Shown one piece after another: positions 1-8,213 of a DNA stretch of 64,000 nt (positions are counted from its first letter, which is position 1; each line of letters opens with the position of its first letter). A program made the translations under genes and the position numbers. This DNA comes from Ruminococcus hominis (GTDB taxonomy: Bacteria; Bacillota; Clostridia; Lachnospirales; Lachnospiraceae): the NCBI RefSeq assembly GCF_014287355.1, contig NZ_JACOPE010000001.1:248001-312000 (forward strand), written 5' to 3'. The notes under the pieces were generated by a model. That model saw only the letters and a list, made by a program, of their open reading frames with translations. It had not been told where the DNA came from and did no database searches.

Positions 1-200
1 AACTTGACATTAAGAGCACGATGATGTACCGCCATGATGATTATATAGATGGAATCAGACTGGTAAATGAGGGCAAAGTTCATTTGAAACCGCTCATCTC
101 AAAGACATTTGCTTTTAAAGATTATCTGAAGGCATACCAGTATATTGATGATAACCGCGAGACAACGATGAAAGTAATTATCAACGTCAGTGAAAAATAA
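1..200 (+). CDS. Zinc-dependent alcohol/polyol dehydrogenase, C-terminal part (cut by window start)
   Basis: An open frame read from base 3 runs without a stop to TAA at 198-200 and gives 65 residues. The text around YIDGIRLVNEGKVHLKPL, followed by an F-x-x-A tail and a TMKVIINV ending, is the usual C-terminus of medium-chain zinc dehydrogenases of the sorbitol/L-iditol type, which oxidise a polyol to a ketose with NAD. The catalytic and NAD-binding parts lie outside the window, so the substrate cannot be read. The next gene, a GPH symporter, starts ten bases after this stop and a fructokinase follows, which suggests a polyol import, oxidation and phosphorylation operon. Confidence 0.75.
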   Translation, partial: LDIKSTMMYRHDDYIDGIRLVNEGKVHLKPLISKTFAFKDYLKAYQYIDDNRETTMKVIINVSEK

Positions 201-209
201 GGAGTGTAT

Positions 210-1574
210 ATGGAAAGCGAAAACAAAAATGGAAAAGTACCGCTGATCAGTAAGATTGCATATGGGTTTGGTGATGTTGGATGTAATTTCAGCTGGATGT
301 TCGTCAGTAATTTTCTGATGATATTTTATACAGACGTGTTCGGAATCAGTATGGCGGCTGTGTCAGCACTTATGCTTTTTTCAAGATTCTGGGATGCAAT
401 CAATGATCCAATCGTCGGGGGACTTACAGATAAAACAAAATCGAGATGGGGACGGTACCGTCCATGGCTGTTAGTAGCGGCACCAATCACAGCGATTCTT
501 CTTGTTATGACATTCTGGGCAAGACCTGACTGGCCGCAGAATGGAAAGATCATTTATATGGTAATTACATATTGTCTGCTGGTTTTAGGGTATACCTGTG
601 TGAATATTCCATATGGAACCTTGTGTGGTGCTATGACACAGGATATTGATGAACGTGCAAAAATAAATACATCCCGTTCGGTTGCAGCGATGATTGCAAT
701 TGGTGTGTTAAATATTATCACAGTTCCACTGCTCAGTAAATTCGGCAGTCATAGTGCAAAGACAGGATATCTGACGGTTGCGGTCATATATGGATGTATT
801 TTTACAGCCTGTCATTTCTTCTGCTTTGCGAAGACGAAAGAGGCAGTGATTACTCCGGAAAAAGAAAAAATTTCTATAAAGATACAGTTGAAAGCAGTCA
901 TGCAGAACAGACCATATCTTCTTGCATTGGCAGGACAGATATTATTTGGATTTACACTGTATGGTAGAAACGCAGATATTCTGTATTACTTTACATATGT
1001 GGAAGGGAATGCCTCCTACTACACAACTTATTCGATGTGCATCACTATTCCTTCTATCATCGGGGCAGCCTGTTTTCAACCATTATTCCGCAAGTTGAAT
1101 AACAAAGGAAGAACAGCATCTCTCTTTGCTTTATTTACAGGAATTTCCATGTTGTCTATGTTTTTCTTCAATGCCAAAGAATCACCGGCTATTTTTTATG
1201 CATTATCTGGTCTCACACAGTTTTTTTTCTCTGGATTTAATACCGCAATCTATGCAATCATTCCAGACTGTGTGGAATATGGGGAGTGGAAAACCGGACT
1301 TAGAAATGATGGTTTTCAGTATGCGTTTATTTCACTTGGAAATAAAATCGGAATGGCAGTTGGAACAGCACTTTTAGCAGGATTACTTGGAAAATATGGT
1401 TATATTGCAAATCAGACACAAAATGCAATTGTACTTTCAATTATGAAACATGCATTTACGACGATTCCAGGTGCACTGTGGATTGTGACTGCGGTTGTAT
1501 TATTTTTCTACCGGTTAAATAAAAAACGTTATAACGAGATTGTGGAGGAACTGAAAAATGGAAGAAAAAGTTGA
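210..1574 (+). CDS. GPH-family (glycoside-pentoside-hexuronide) cation symporter
   Basis: The 454-residue product has about 12 hydrophobic segments and the family signature near the N-terminus: the FSRFWDAINDPIVGGLTD stretch followed by SRWGRYRPWLL. GPH proteins of the MelB/XylP type co-transport a sugar, glycoside or polyol with a cation. I chose ATG 210 because AAGGAG at 199-204 is spaced correctly for it; a GTG at 204 lies inside that Shine-Dalgarno. The 3' end overlaps the fructokinase gene by 17 bases, so the two are translationally coupled. With the upstream zinc dehydrogenase this points to a polyol or ketose-containing substrate, but the specific sugar is inference. Confidence 0.85.
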   Translation: MESENKNGKVPLISKIAYGFGDVGCNFSWMFVSNFLMIFYTDVFGISMAAVSALMLFSRFWDAINDPIVGGLTDKTKSRWGRYRPWLLVAAPITAILLVMTFWARPDWPQNGKIIYMVITYCLLVLGYTCVNIPYGTLCGAMTQDIDERAKINTSRSVAAMIAIGVLNIITVPLLSKFGSHSAKTGYLTVAVIYGCIFTACHFFCFAKTKEAVITPEKEKISIKIQLKAVMQNRPYLLALAGQILFGFTLYGRNADILYYFTYVEGNASYYTTYSMCITIPSIIGAACFQPLFRKLNNKGRTASLFALFTGISMLSMFFFNAKESPAIFYALSGLTQFFFSGFNTAIYAIIPDCVEYGEWKTGLRNDGFQYAFISLGNKIGMAVGTALLAGLLGKYGYIANQTQNAIVLSIMKHAFTTIPGALWIVTAVVLFFYRLNKKRYNEIVEELKNGRKS

Positions 1575-2520
1575 TATCGTGGCATTGGGAGAATTGCTGA
1601 TTGATTTTACGGAAGCAGGATACAGTCAGGATGGGAGAAAATTGTTCGAACAGAATCCCGGCGGTGCTCCGGCAAATCTTCTAACCGTTGCAAGTCACTT
1701 TGGGTATCGCACATCTTTTATTGGAAAAGTTGGAAACGATATGCATGGTAAATTTTTAAAGAAGACATTGCAAAAGGAAGGAATCAATACAGATGCTATT
1801 GTTGAAGACCCGGGTTATTTTACAACGTTGGCATTTGTGGAAATCGGTGAAAATGGAGAACGAAATTTTTCTTTTGCAAGAAAACCGGGTGCAGATACAC
1901 AGTTAAAAAAAGAAGAACTGGATCAGACATTAATTTCAGGTTGTAGAATTTTTCATTTTGGATCATTATCGCTGACAGATGAACCGGCAGAAAGTACAAC
2001 GATTGAAGCGGTAAAAATGGCAAAAGCAGCGGGTGCACTTATTTCATATGATCCGAATTATCGCCCGTCTCTTTGGAAGAGCAAAGAGGATGCAGTGAAA
2101 AAAATGAAATCTGTCATAGAATTGGTAGATGTCATGAAGGTATCGGATGAAGAGAGTACTCTGTTGACAGAGGCGAAAAGTTATGAGCAGGCTGCAGATC
2201 AACTTCTTGCCATGGGACCAAAGCTGGTTGCCATTACATTGGGAGAACAGGGCGTTCTTATGGCAACAAAAAGCAGAAAAGAAATCATCAAAGCATTTCA
2301 GATACATGCGGTCGACACGACTGGGGCAGGTGATTCATTTTGGGGAGGCGTATTATGCAGTATCCTTTCTATGAATAAGAATGTTGAAAAAATGGAATGG
2401 GAAGAAATCAAAAAGTGTGCTGTTTTGGGAAATGCAGTTGCTGGATTGTGTGTGCAAAAGAGAGGTGGAATCCCTGCGATTCCGACGAAAGAGGCAGTGT
2501 TTGAATTTATGCAGAAATAA
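1558..2520 (+). CDS. Fructokinase (PfkB/ribokinase family)
   Basis: The 320-residue product is a PfkB-family sugar kinase. It shows the N-terminal substrate motif NPGGAPAN (residues 33-40) and the C-terminal ATP/anion-hole motif DTTGAGDSFWGG with catalytic Asp259. The overall pattern matches bacterial fructokinases (ScrK/FrkA type) that make fructose 6-phosphate. It starts inside the end of the symporter gene. A gapless paralogue lies at 26871-27833, about 68% identical by hand count, in the GH172/GH32 operon. Here the partner genes are a zinc dehydrogenase and a GPH symporter, so its fructose probably comes from oxidation of an imported polyol. Confidence 0.88.
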   Translation: MEEKVDIVALGELLIDFTEAGYSQDGRKLFEQNPGGAPANLLTVASHFGYRTSFIGKVGNDMHGKFLKKTLQKEGINTDAIVEDPGYFTTLAFVEIGENGERNFSFARKPGADTQLKKEELDQTLISGCRIFHFGSLSLTDEPAESTTIEAVKMAKAAGALISYDPNYRPSLWKSKEDAVKKMKSVIELVDVMKVSDEESTLLTEAKSYEQAADQLLAMGPKLVAITLGEQGVLMATKSRKEIIKAFQIHAVDTTGAGDSFWGGVLCSILSMNKNVEKMEWEEIKKCAVLGNAVAGLCVQKRGGIPAIPTKEAVFEFMQK

Positions 2521-2597
2521 TGAATGTATACGAACAAACTCGGGGCTGTAAAAATCCCTCTATTTTTAACAAGGATATAAGCAGGAAAACTTTCAAG

Positions 2598-2939
2598 ATT
2601 GGGTTGTTTGGAAGAGACAGCAAGACGGTTATGGCTCATTGCGTACACTCCGACGAAAAAGAAATTAAAAGAATGAAGGAAAATGGTGTGTTTATCGCAC
2701 ATTGTCCGGAATCTAATACGAATTTATCATCAGGAGTTGCACCTATCAGACAATATTTGGAAGAAGGAATGTTCGAAGCAGGATACGAAATGGATGCAGT
2801 AGTGCTCAATGATAAACGATTGATTCATTCACAGGAGATGAATGTGGAACAGCGTTTAGAACGAATGATTTATTTGGCGGATGAACGAGAAGTTTATACT
2901 AAATATGTAGCTGGAGAAAAAGGTATTTCAATATATTGA
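2598..2939 (+). pseudogene. Guanine deaminase relic (5' truncated, internal deletion)
   Basis: The reading frame that begins at 2520 becomes recognisable at about 2598: LFGRDSKTVMAHCVHS and HCPESNTNLSSGVAPIR are metal-site and substrate regions of amidohydrolase-family guanine deaminase. After YLEEGM the text jumps to FEAGYEMDAVVLND, which in intact enzymes lies about 100 residues later, beyond the catalytic Asp region. The N-terminal half with the first HxH metal ligands is also missing. The remainder ends normally (RLERMIYLADEREV, then the C-terminus). I read this as a dead remnant left by two deletions. The 78 upstream bases in frame resemble nothing I recognise. Confidence 0.75.
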
Positions 2940-2989
2940 AGAACAGGATGAAAAGAAATAACTTCATAATAATATCGAACTTAAGCAAT

Positions 2990-3025
2990 GGCTGTTGGTG
3001 CGAAAGCATCAGCAGCTATTTTTTT
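2990..3025 (+). terminator. Rho-independent terminator
   Basis: A 12-bp stem (2990-3001 with 3006-3017, including G-U pairs) is closed by a GAAA tetraloop and followed by a run of T. It lies about 50 bases after the guanine deaminase relic and most likely served that gene. A CTTAAG hexamer flanks the structure on both sides. It could alternatively be a hairpin of the degenerate IS element that begins just after it. Confidence 0.6.
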
Positions 3026-3084
3026 ACTTAAGGGAGTTGATACTTTGAGTAAATATTATTCTATACATAATCATTTCAGATTCA

Positions 3085-3300
3085 GAACTCAGAAAAGAAT
3101 TTACAAAGCTTAGATATTCTGAAGAATATGCAAGATTGCTGAATATTTCAAATAATGTAACCAAACAGGCAATCAAAGATGCCTGTACTGCGTATAAGAA
3201 TTTTTTCGAGTGTTTGCAAAAATTTCCAAGATTCAAGTCCAGAAAGAGATCAAAGCCAAAAATGAATTGGGTAAGACTTGTAAAAAATAATACAACATGA
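3085..3300 (+). pseudogene. tnpB: tnpB (IS200/IS605 OrfB) N-terminal relic
   Basis: The frame beginning near 3085 reads ELRKEF, LLNISNNVTKQAIKDA, AYKNFFECLQKFPRFKSR and then KRSKPK. This is the usual N-terminal region of IS200/IS605-family TnpB, the RNA-guided nuclease ancestor of Cas12. It ends at TGA 3298-3300 in unrelated residues. No start codon, central domain or RuvC motifs follow, so only about 60 residues of an original 380-450 remain. The element is dead. Confidence 0.65.
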
Positions 3301-3310
3301 CATAATCGGA

Positions 3311-3339
3311 TTGACTAAAGAAACACCGATATTTATAAT
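3311..3339 (+). promoter_or_regulatory. Sigma-A type promoter for the small HTH gene
   Basis: TTGACT at 3311-3316 and TATAAT at 3334-3339 are separated by exactly 17 bases. The predicted start, near 3347, precedes a GGAGG at 3366-3370 and the ATG at 3379. Confidence 0.65.
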
Positions 3340-3378
3340 ATAGACAAAATGAGAATGACATGGATGGAGGACAGGGTA

Positions 3379-3657
3379 ATGGAGAAATCTGTAACACTTG
3401 AAGAGGCATTAAAAAGAATTGAGGAGTTGGAAAAAGAGAATGTAGAACTTCGGGAGGAATTGGAGTATTACAGAAATCGTAAATTAAGCGGTCGTCAGAA
3501 ACATAACGCCAAGTGGAGGGCAATTTATAATGATTTTGTTGTTGGGTATGAGAGCGGTATGACGATGATAGAAATTGCGAAGAGGAACAATGTCAGTGAG
3601 AGGACGATTTATAGGTATAAAGCATATTATGACAAAATGAAGAAAAAAGAGGAATAG
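3379..3657 (+). CDS. Small coiled-coil helix-turn-helix protein
   Basis: The 92-residue product is cytosolic. Residues about 5-35 are heptad-like and charged (LEEALKRIEELEKENVEL), a likely coiled coil for dimerisation. The C-terminal half contains a resolvase-type HTH with MIEIAKRNNVSERTIYRY as turn and recognition helix. ATG 3379 is preferred over upstream codons because GGAGG lies eight bases before it. It has its own consensus promoter. Similar small proteins occur in mobile elements, and this one sits between a tnpB relic and a truncated ORF6N gene. The function is unknown; a DNA-binding role is inferred from the HTH only. Confidence 0.6.
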   Translation: MEKSVTLEEALKRIEELEKENVELREELEYYRNRKLSGRQKHNAKWRAIYNDFVVGYESGMTMIEIAKRNNVSERTIYRYKAYYDKMKKKEE

Positions 3658-3659
3658 GC

Positions 3660-4437
3660 CAGTTTGCTGAATATGGATATGAACTTAAGGCTTTTAATCA
3701 GCAGGTAAAAAGAAATATAGAAAGATTTCAGAATGATATGATGTTTCAATTATCTGATAATGAAGTTAAATATTTGCGGTCACAATTTGTGACCGCAAAT
3801 ATAAGCAGCAAATCCCGCAGCAATCCTTACGTTTTTACGGAACAAGGTGTATACATGTTAATGACGGTACTAAAAGGAGAACTTGCAGTAAGACAAAGCA
3901 TTGCATTGGTGAGAACCTTCAAAAGAATGAAAGATTACATTTTAGAAAATCGTGATTTAATAGGTCAGCGGGAAATACTTCAGTTAAGCATGGAAACTGC
4001 TAACAACAGAATAGAAATTAACAAAATTAACTCAGATATGATATCTATTGAAAAGCAGATTTCAGATGTTGCAGAAGGCTTGAAGGATGTTGTGACAATA
4101 TGTCGTTGACAATTATATTGGTTTAAGGACGCTGGTACACCTTAAGAATTCTCCTACTGGAGTAGATATTATTTTATTCAGTGATAATGTTGGAAATAAT
4201 AAACTTCACAACATAGAATTTATAGATTTCTGCAAGGAGTACCCAACAGTAAATTTGTCAATGAAAAAGACAGGCGGTATATTCCATGATCGTTTTATCG
4301 TGTTGGATTATGGAACTGCTGATGAAAGGGTTTTCTTATGTGGTGCTTCATCAAAGGATGCAGGCGCTAGAATAACCAGTATTGTTGAAGATTATGGAAT
4401 ATCTAAATATGTCCCAGTGCTCTTTAAGATAAAGTAG
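3660..4437 (+). pseudogene. ORF6N-domain protein relic (truncated, deleted, frameshifted)
   Basis: From 3660 to 4109 the frame encodes an ORF6N-type DNA-binding domain (AFNQQVKRNIERF, FTEQGVYMLMTVLKGELAV, LVRTFKRMKDYI), usual in phage antirepressor-like proteins. Its first 25-30 residues and start codon are missing, replaced directly by the end of the HTH gene. After 4096 the homology continues in another frame, VVDNYIGLRTLVHLK to GGIFHDRFIVLDYG and SSKDAGARITSIVEDYG. This second part resembles the C-terminal phospholipase-D-like region such proteins often carry, with an H-x-R/K-like HDRFIV motif. The junction near 4100 is a frameshift, probably with loss of 25-30 residues. Confidence 0.7.
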
Positions 4438-4535
4438 AAATAGTGCAATTTTCGCATGATATTATACAAGAATTACATAGAAATATATCGTATTATTGAT
4501 ATGGTATTCTTGAATTGTATGTGAGGAGAAAAACT

Positions 4536-5858
4536 ATGGCAGCGGAAAGAAAAACATTAACACAGCTATCTGTGCCAATATGCTTAGAAACTTTATTTTA
4601 TATGCTTTCAGGTATGGTTGATACGCTTATGCTATCATCTGTAAGTGATCAGGCTGTAGGAGCAGTGGGAACAGCAAATACATATATAGGTGTTTTTATT
4701 ATTATGTTTGGAGTAATATCATCGGGTATGATAGCCGTTATGTCACAAAATATCGGAGCCGGAAGACCGGGGATAGCATATCAGGCAAGACAACTTGGAC
4801 TTATATTCAACGCATTGATAGGTATCGTAATGTCTGTCGTTCTTGCTACTTTTTCTGGTGGGATACTTAGAATCGTAAGTATTGCTCCGGCTTTGCTTGA
4901 GCCGGCTGAAATATATCTTAGAATTGTTGGCGGCGCATGTTTTTTAAATGCACTGATTCCTATTTTCTCCAGTTATTTGAGAGTGTTTGGATATACAAAA
5001 CATTCTTTGATAGGAACTGTTGTTGGAAATGTTCTCAATATAATACTTAATTCAGTATTTTTATTTGCATTCAACTGGGGTGTGATGGGAGTTGCTGTTG
5101 CCACGGTTATTTCGAGAGTTGTAAATCTTATTATTGTAGCCGGCATGGGGGCTGTACTTATAAAAGCAAAGCAGAGTCCTGAGCGGATTACATCAAGAAA
5201 GATATTTGCGCAGATTGTTAAGATTGGTTTTCCTTCTGCGCTTGAAACAGCACTTTACAACATCGCAATGACATTTATAGTGCGTTTTATGAATCAGATG
5301 GATGTGGATGGAATGAATGTTATAGCGCGTTCATATGCTGTACAGATTGCAAATTTCTCGTATTGCGTGGGAGCTGCCCTTGCTCAGGCAAATGCAATTA
5401 TGACCGGTTGGAGAATTGGAGCAAAAGAGTTTGAGGAATGTAACAGGGGGACGAGAAAAGCTGCGATATATGGTATCATCACAGCAACATGCTTTTCCGT
5501 GACCTTTGCATTTGCCGGACATTTTATCGTGCATATATTTACTGATGATTCACAGATGATAAATCTTGTGGTAAAGTTGTTAATAGTAGATATATTTCTT
5601 GAACTTGGAAGGGTAACAAACCTTGTATATGGGCAGGCGTTAAAAACGAGCGGAGACGCACTTTTTCCGGTTATATTAGGTGCGATATTTATGTATTTGT
5701 TTGCAGTTGGCGGAACTTATTTTCTCGGAATACACATGGGATTTCTGGCTGTAGGAGCATATATTGCTATGGCAGGTGACGAATGTGCGAGAGCTGTGGG
5801 AATGGTACTTAGATGGAAGAGTGGAAAATGGAAAAGTAAAGGTCTTGTAGAAGTATAG
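4536..5858 (+). CDS. MATE-family efflux transporter
   Basis: The 440-residue product has the 12-helix layout of MATE drug/sodium or drug/proton antiporters, with the N-terminal LSVPICLETLFYMLSGMVDT motif and the matching MatE repeat from about residue 220 (IGFPSALETALYNI). ATG 4536 is chosen over the upstream in-frame TTG at 4515 because GAGGAG at 4523-4528 is correctly spaced. It exports an unknown cationic or aromatic compound. An AraC regulator starts eight bases after its stop, so the two form an operon and the regulator probably senses the exported substance or a related sugar. Confidence 0.88.
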   Translation: MAAERKTLTQLSVPICLETLFYMLSGMVDTLMLSSVSDQAVGAVGTANTYIGVFIIMFGVISSGMIAVMSQNIGAGRPGIAYQARQLGLIFNALIGIVMSVVLATFSGGILRIVSIAPALLEPAEIYLRIVGGACFLNALIPIFSSYLRVFGYTKHSLIGTVVGNVLNIILNSVFLFAFNWGVMGVAVATVISRVVNLIIVAGMGAVLIKAKQSPERITSRKIFAQIVKIGFPSALETALYNIAMTFIVRFMNQMDVDGMNVIARSYAVQIANFSYCVGAALAQANAIMTGWRIGAKEFEECNRGTRKAAIYGIITATCFSVTFAFAGHFIVHIFTDDSQMINLVVKLLIVDIFLELGRVTNLVYGQALKTSGDALFPVILGAIFMYLFAVGGTYFLGIHMGFLAVGAYIAMAGDECARAVGMVLRWKSGKWKSKGLVEV

Positions 5859-5866
5859 GAGAGATT

Positions 5867-6733
5867 ATGTACTTTGAATTAAAAGAAAATAAACCACACG
5901 GTACAAAGGATGATCCGTTTAGTACATATCATATAAAAAATGGGGGACGATCATTTCAGATACCGGTACATTGGCATGATGAACTAGAAATTATATATGT
6001 AAAAAGTGGTTTTTTGACTGTAAGTATATCAGGAGAAAATTATATTGGAACTCCCGGGGATGCTTTTGTAGTGTCGCCGGGTAATCTGCATTTCATGGGT
6101 TCACAGACTGGTACAGTAGATTATTTTACTTTCCTTTTTCCGGTAGAATACATATCTTTTTGCATAAATGATATGTTAGATGATAAATTACTGAAGCCGC
6201 TAAAAAATGGTCATCTGATGATAGGACCAAGAGTAAAAGATACAGCAAAAGAACTGTGTGAGCAGTTGGTTGAGACACATATGGCAAAAAATAAGAAAAT
6301 TGAGTCCGAAATAACTGCTCAGATAAAGACAAAAAGAATTCTTTTACAATTTATTCTTGAAATGTGGGAGAAGGGCTTTGTGATCGAAAATGATAAAAGT
6401 GGGAGAAATACTGTAGAAAAAGAAATGATTTCATATATACAGCAGAATTTTAAAGAAAAGATATCGTTGAAAGAATTTGGTGAGCTGTTTCATCTTTCAG
6501 AAAAATATATATCGCGATATTTTAAGGAACATTTTCATATTACACTCTCGCAATATATAACACATTTACGATTAGAATATGCAAAACAGCTGTTACAAGA
6601 TACGGATACTCCTGTTACAGAGATTGCAATGCAGAGTGGATATCAGAATGTAAGCTATTTTATCAGAATCTTCAAAAAAACATATGGAGTTTCTCCGTTA
6701 AAATATAAAAAAATAAACCAAGTGCATGGTTGA
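5867..6733 (+). CDS. AraC-family transcriptional regulator
   Basis: The 288-residue product has an N-terminal cupin-like ligand domain (IPVHWHDELEIIYVKSG, GTPGDAFVVSPGNLHF) and a C-terminal double HTH of the AraC/XylS type (ISLKEFGELFHLSEKYISRY, then VTEIAMQSGYQNVSYFIRIF and the closing KTYGVSPLKY). Most such proteins activate transport or catabolic genes on binding a small effector. It follows the MATE gene by eight bases with GGAG in between and is followed by a terminator, so it is co-transcribed with the exporter. Confidence 0.88.
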   Translation: MYFELKENKPHGTKDDPFSTYHIKNGGRSFQIPVHWHDELEIIYVKSGFLTVSISGENYIGTPGDAFVVSPGNLHFMGSQTGTVDYFTFLFPVEYISFCINDMLDDKLLKPLKNGHLMIGPRVKDTAKELCEQLVETHMAKNKKIESEITAQIKTKRILLQFILEMWEKGFVIENDKSGRNTVEKEMISYIQQNFKEKISLKEFGELFHLSEKYISRYFKEHFHITLSQYITHLRLEYAKQLLQDTDTPVTEIAMQSGYQNVSYFIRIFKKTYGVSPLKYKKINQVHG

Positions 6734-6767
6734 AATAGGATTTGAAAAAATATAAAAGATGCTATCC

Positions 6768-6816
6768 AAAAGGGTTAGGGAACAAGCAAAAGAGAGTTTC
6801 CTAGCCCTTTTTGTAT
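6768..6816 (+). terminator. Terminator of the MATE-AraC operon
   Basis: A stem formed by AAAGGGTTAGG-type sequence at about 6768-6783 and its complement CCTAGCCCTTT at 6800-6810, with a loop of about a dozen bases, ends in a T-rich run. Confidence 0.7.
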
Positions 6817-6830
6817 AAAAATAACCAGTT

Positions 6831-6908
6831 CAAGTCGAACGTCCGTGAGACTTGGCGCGTGATTCTGGTCAGCGAAGCTGACATATTCCAATCAGAATCA
6901 CTGCGCAT
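6831..6908 (+). repeat. Structured dispersed repeat, copy 1
   Basis: About 78 bases are nearly identical to the reverse complement of 30788-30872. Within the copy, CAAGTC and GACTTG form a short hairpin. Then GCGCGTGATTCTG pairs with CAGAATCACTGCGC around an inner hairpin of GTCAGC-GAA-GCTGAC. Only a few substitutions separate the copies, and the G in GACTTG that pairs in this copy is changed in the other. It lies between the convergent AraC and LacI genes. It codes for nothing recognisable. It may be a REP-like element, a tiny non-autonomous IS derivative or a structured RNA. Confidence 0.6.
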
Positions 6909-6920
6909 CCTCGCGGAGCG

Positions 6921-7010
6921 TTTATCTCAGTCGGAGATTGGACTCCCACTGAGACAAATTTGTTATTACTCACCACCTGAAGAGGTGGGAGTCTTCTCGA
7001 CTGAGATAAA
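6921..7010. repeat. Large nested palindrome beside the LacI 3' end
   Basis: Perfect 13-bp outer arms (6921-6933 and 6998-7010) enclose 9-bp inner arms GACTCCCAC (6941-6949) and GTGGGAGTC (6985-6993). A competing 6-bp hairpin CCACCT-GAAG-AGGTGG lies at 6973-6988. The CCACCT/AGGTGG foot resembles right-end hairpins of IS200/IS605 elements, so this may be a terminal relic, but that is inference. It starts directly after the LacI stop codon on the minus strand and has no U-tract. Confidence 0.5.
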
Positions 7011-7012
7011 TA

Positions 7013-8017
7013 TTATGTCACAGGTACTTCCCCTGTAGATTTCCGTTCAATTAGCTGCGCATGCAATAAAAATGTGCTGATTGAAATGTTGTTAAGTAGA
7101 CTTGATAGTGCAAAAAAACCGCTTTTTCCAAGTTCAAGCCGATCTTGTCTGATTGTAGTCAATGGAGGAGATGTATATGCTGCAATCGGAATATCATCAA
7201 ATCCAATAATACTGATATCCTCAGGCACCTTGTATCCTAGTTGTTGACACTGGATAAGGGCTGCATTGGCAAGAGTGTCCTGGCTACAGATGATAGCAGT
7301 CATTCCTTTTTCCAGAAACCGTGGCAGGTGCTTTTCCATACATTCAGACAAATAATAAGAGCAGCCGGTAGAATCAGAAGAAGTCTTCAGTCCATGCTGG
7401 TGCATGGCACGGAGAAAGGCTGCATGTCGTATCTGAAGAATCTGAGAGCCAAGAGAACCGCTGAGATAGGCAATCTTACGATGACCAAGTCCGGCAAGAT
7501 AAGAGACAGCAAGTTCCATTCCCTCATCATTATCAATACCTACATAAGCAGTAGAGGGATTCCCGATAATATAGTTATCGAAAAGCACGGCAGGAGTGTG
7601 GCTGGTTTTAAAATCCTGAATCCAAGGGTCATTCAAGGAAAAGCCGATTACAAAAGCTCCTACGTAATTATGCTCCAACATAAAAACATCATAATGTTGG
7701 TTCCGTTGCATCTGAACGTCCACAGGTACGATTTCAATATCAAAACCGGCTGGTTCAGCCATTTGGCGAAAACCAAGCAGAATGTCATAGGCAAAATGAT
7801 GTGGCTCTTCGTATTGTATATTCTCTTTTTCTGTTATAATACAGATTTTTTTTACGGGTTTCTTATAACGACGTAGTTTAGTATAACCGAGGGCTACAGC
7901 AGTTTCTAAAACCTGTTTCCGTAAAGTTTCGCTGATATCAGGTGCATCATTGAGTGCTTTGGATACAGTACTCTTGGAAATGTTCATCTTATCAGCAATA
8001 TCTTGGATTGTAGTCAT
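7013..8017 (-). CDS. LacI-family repressor of the maltodextrin operon
   Basis: The 334-residue product starts with a LacI HTH (IQDIADKMNISKSTVSKALN) and hinge helix (TLRKQVLETAVALGY), followed by a periplasmic-binding-protein-like effector domain with the usual VGIDNDEGMELAVSYL and ISIIGFDDIPIAAYTSPPLTTI stretches. The ATG at 8017 is preferred over 8035 because AAAGGA lies nine bases before it. It is divergent from the maltodextrin operon beginning at 8291. By position it most likely represses those genes and is released by maltose or maltodextrin; the effector is inference. Confidence 0.85.
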   Translation of the reverse strand: MTTIQDIADKMNISKSTVSKALNDAPDISETLRKQVLETAVALGYTKLRRYKKPVKKICIITEKENIQYEEPHHFAYDILLGFRQMAEPAGFDIEIVPVDVQMQRNQHYDVFMLEHNYVGAFVIGFSLNDPWIQDFKTSHTPAVLFDNYIIGNPSTAYVGIDNDEGMELAVSYLAGLGHRKIAYLSGSLGSQILQIRHAAFLRAMHQHGLKTSSDSTGCSYYLSECMEKHLPRFLEKGMTAIICSQDTLANAALIQCQQLGYKVPEDISIIGFDDIPIAAYTSPPLTTIRQDRLELGKSGFFALSSLLNNISISTFLLHAQLIERKSTGEVPVT

Positions 8018-8213
8018 AATATGTGATCCTTTCATGAAGTAGGAAAATAAATCTTATTTTATTATATACAATGATATGGTAAAAAGCAATGAACTATAAG
8101 AAAAATAAAAGTTTAGACAAGTTTCGAAAACGGGAAAATAAAAAATAATGCACAAAAAACAAGGTGAAAAAATGTAAAAAATGACAAAAAATAAGTAGTG
8201 GATTGAAAAAAGA

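Noticed and set aside
3024..3236. 70-codon minus-strand frame
   Set aside because: It is the antisense of the tnpB relic, whose plus-strand translation is recognisable.
6811..7038. 75-codon plus-strand frame
   Set aside because: It consists of the terminator tail plus two palindromic elements and has no Shine-Dalgarno.
7241..7876. 211-codon frame antisense to the LacI gene
   Set aside because: The LacI gene on the other strand is fully supported by its domains; the antisense translation has no recognisable content.
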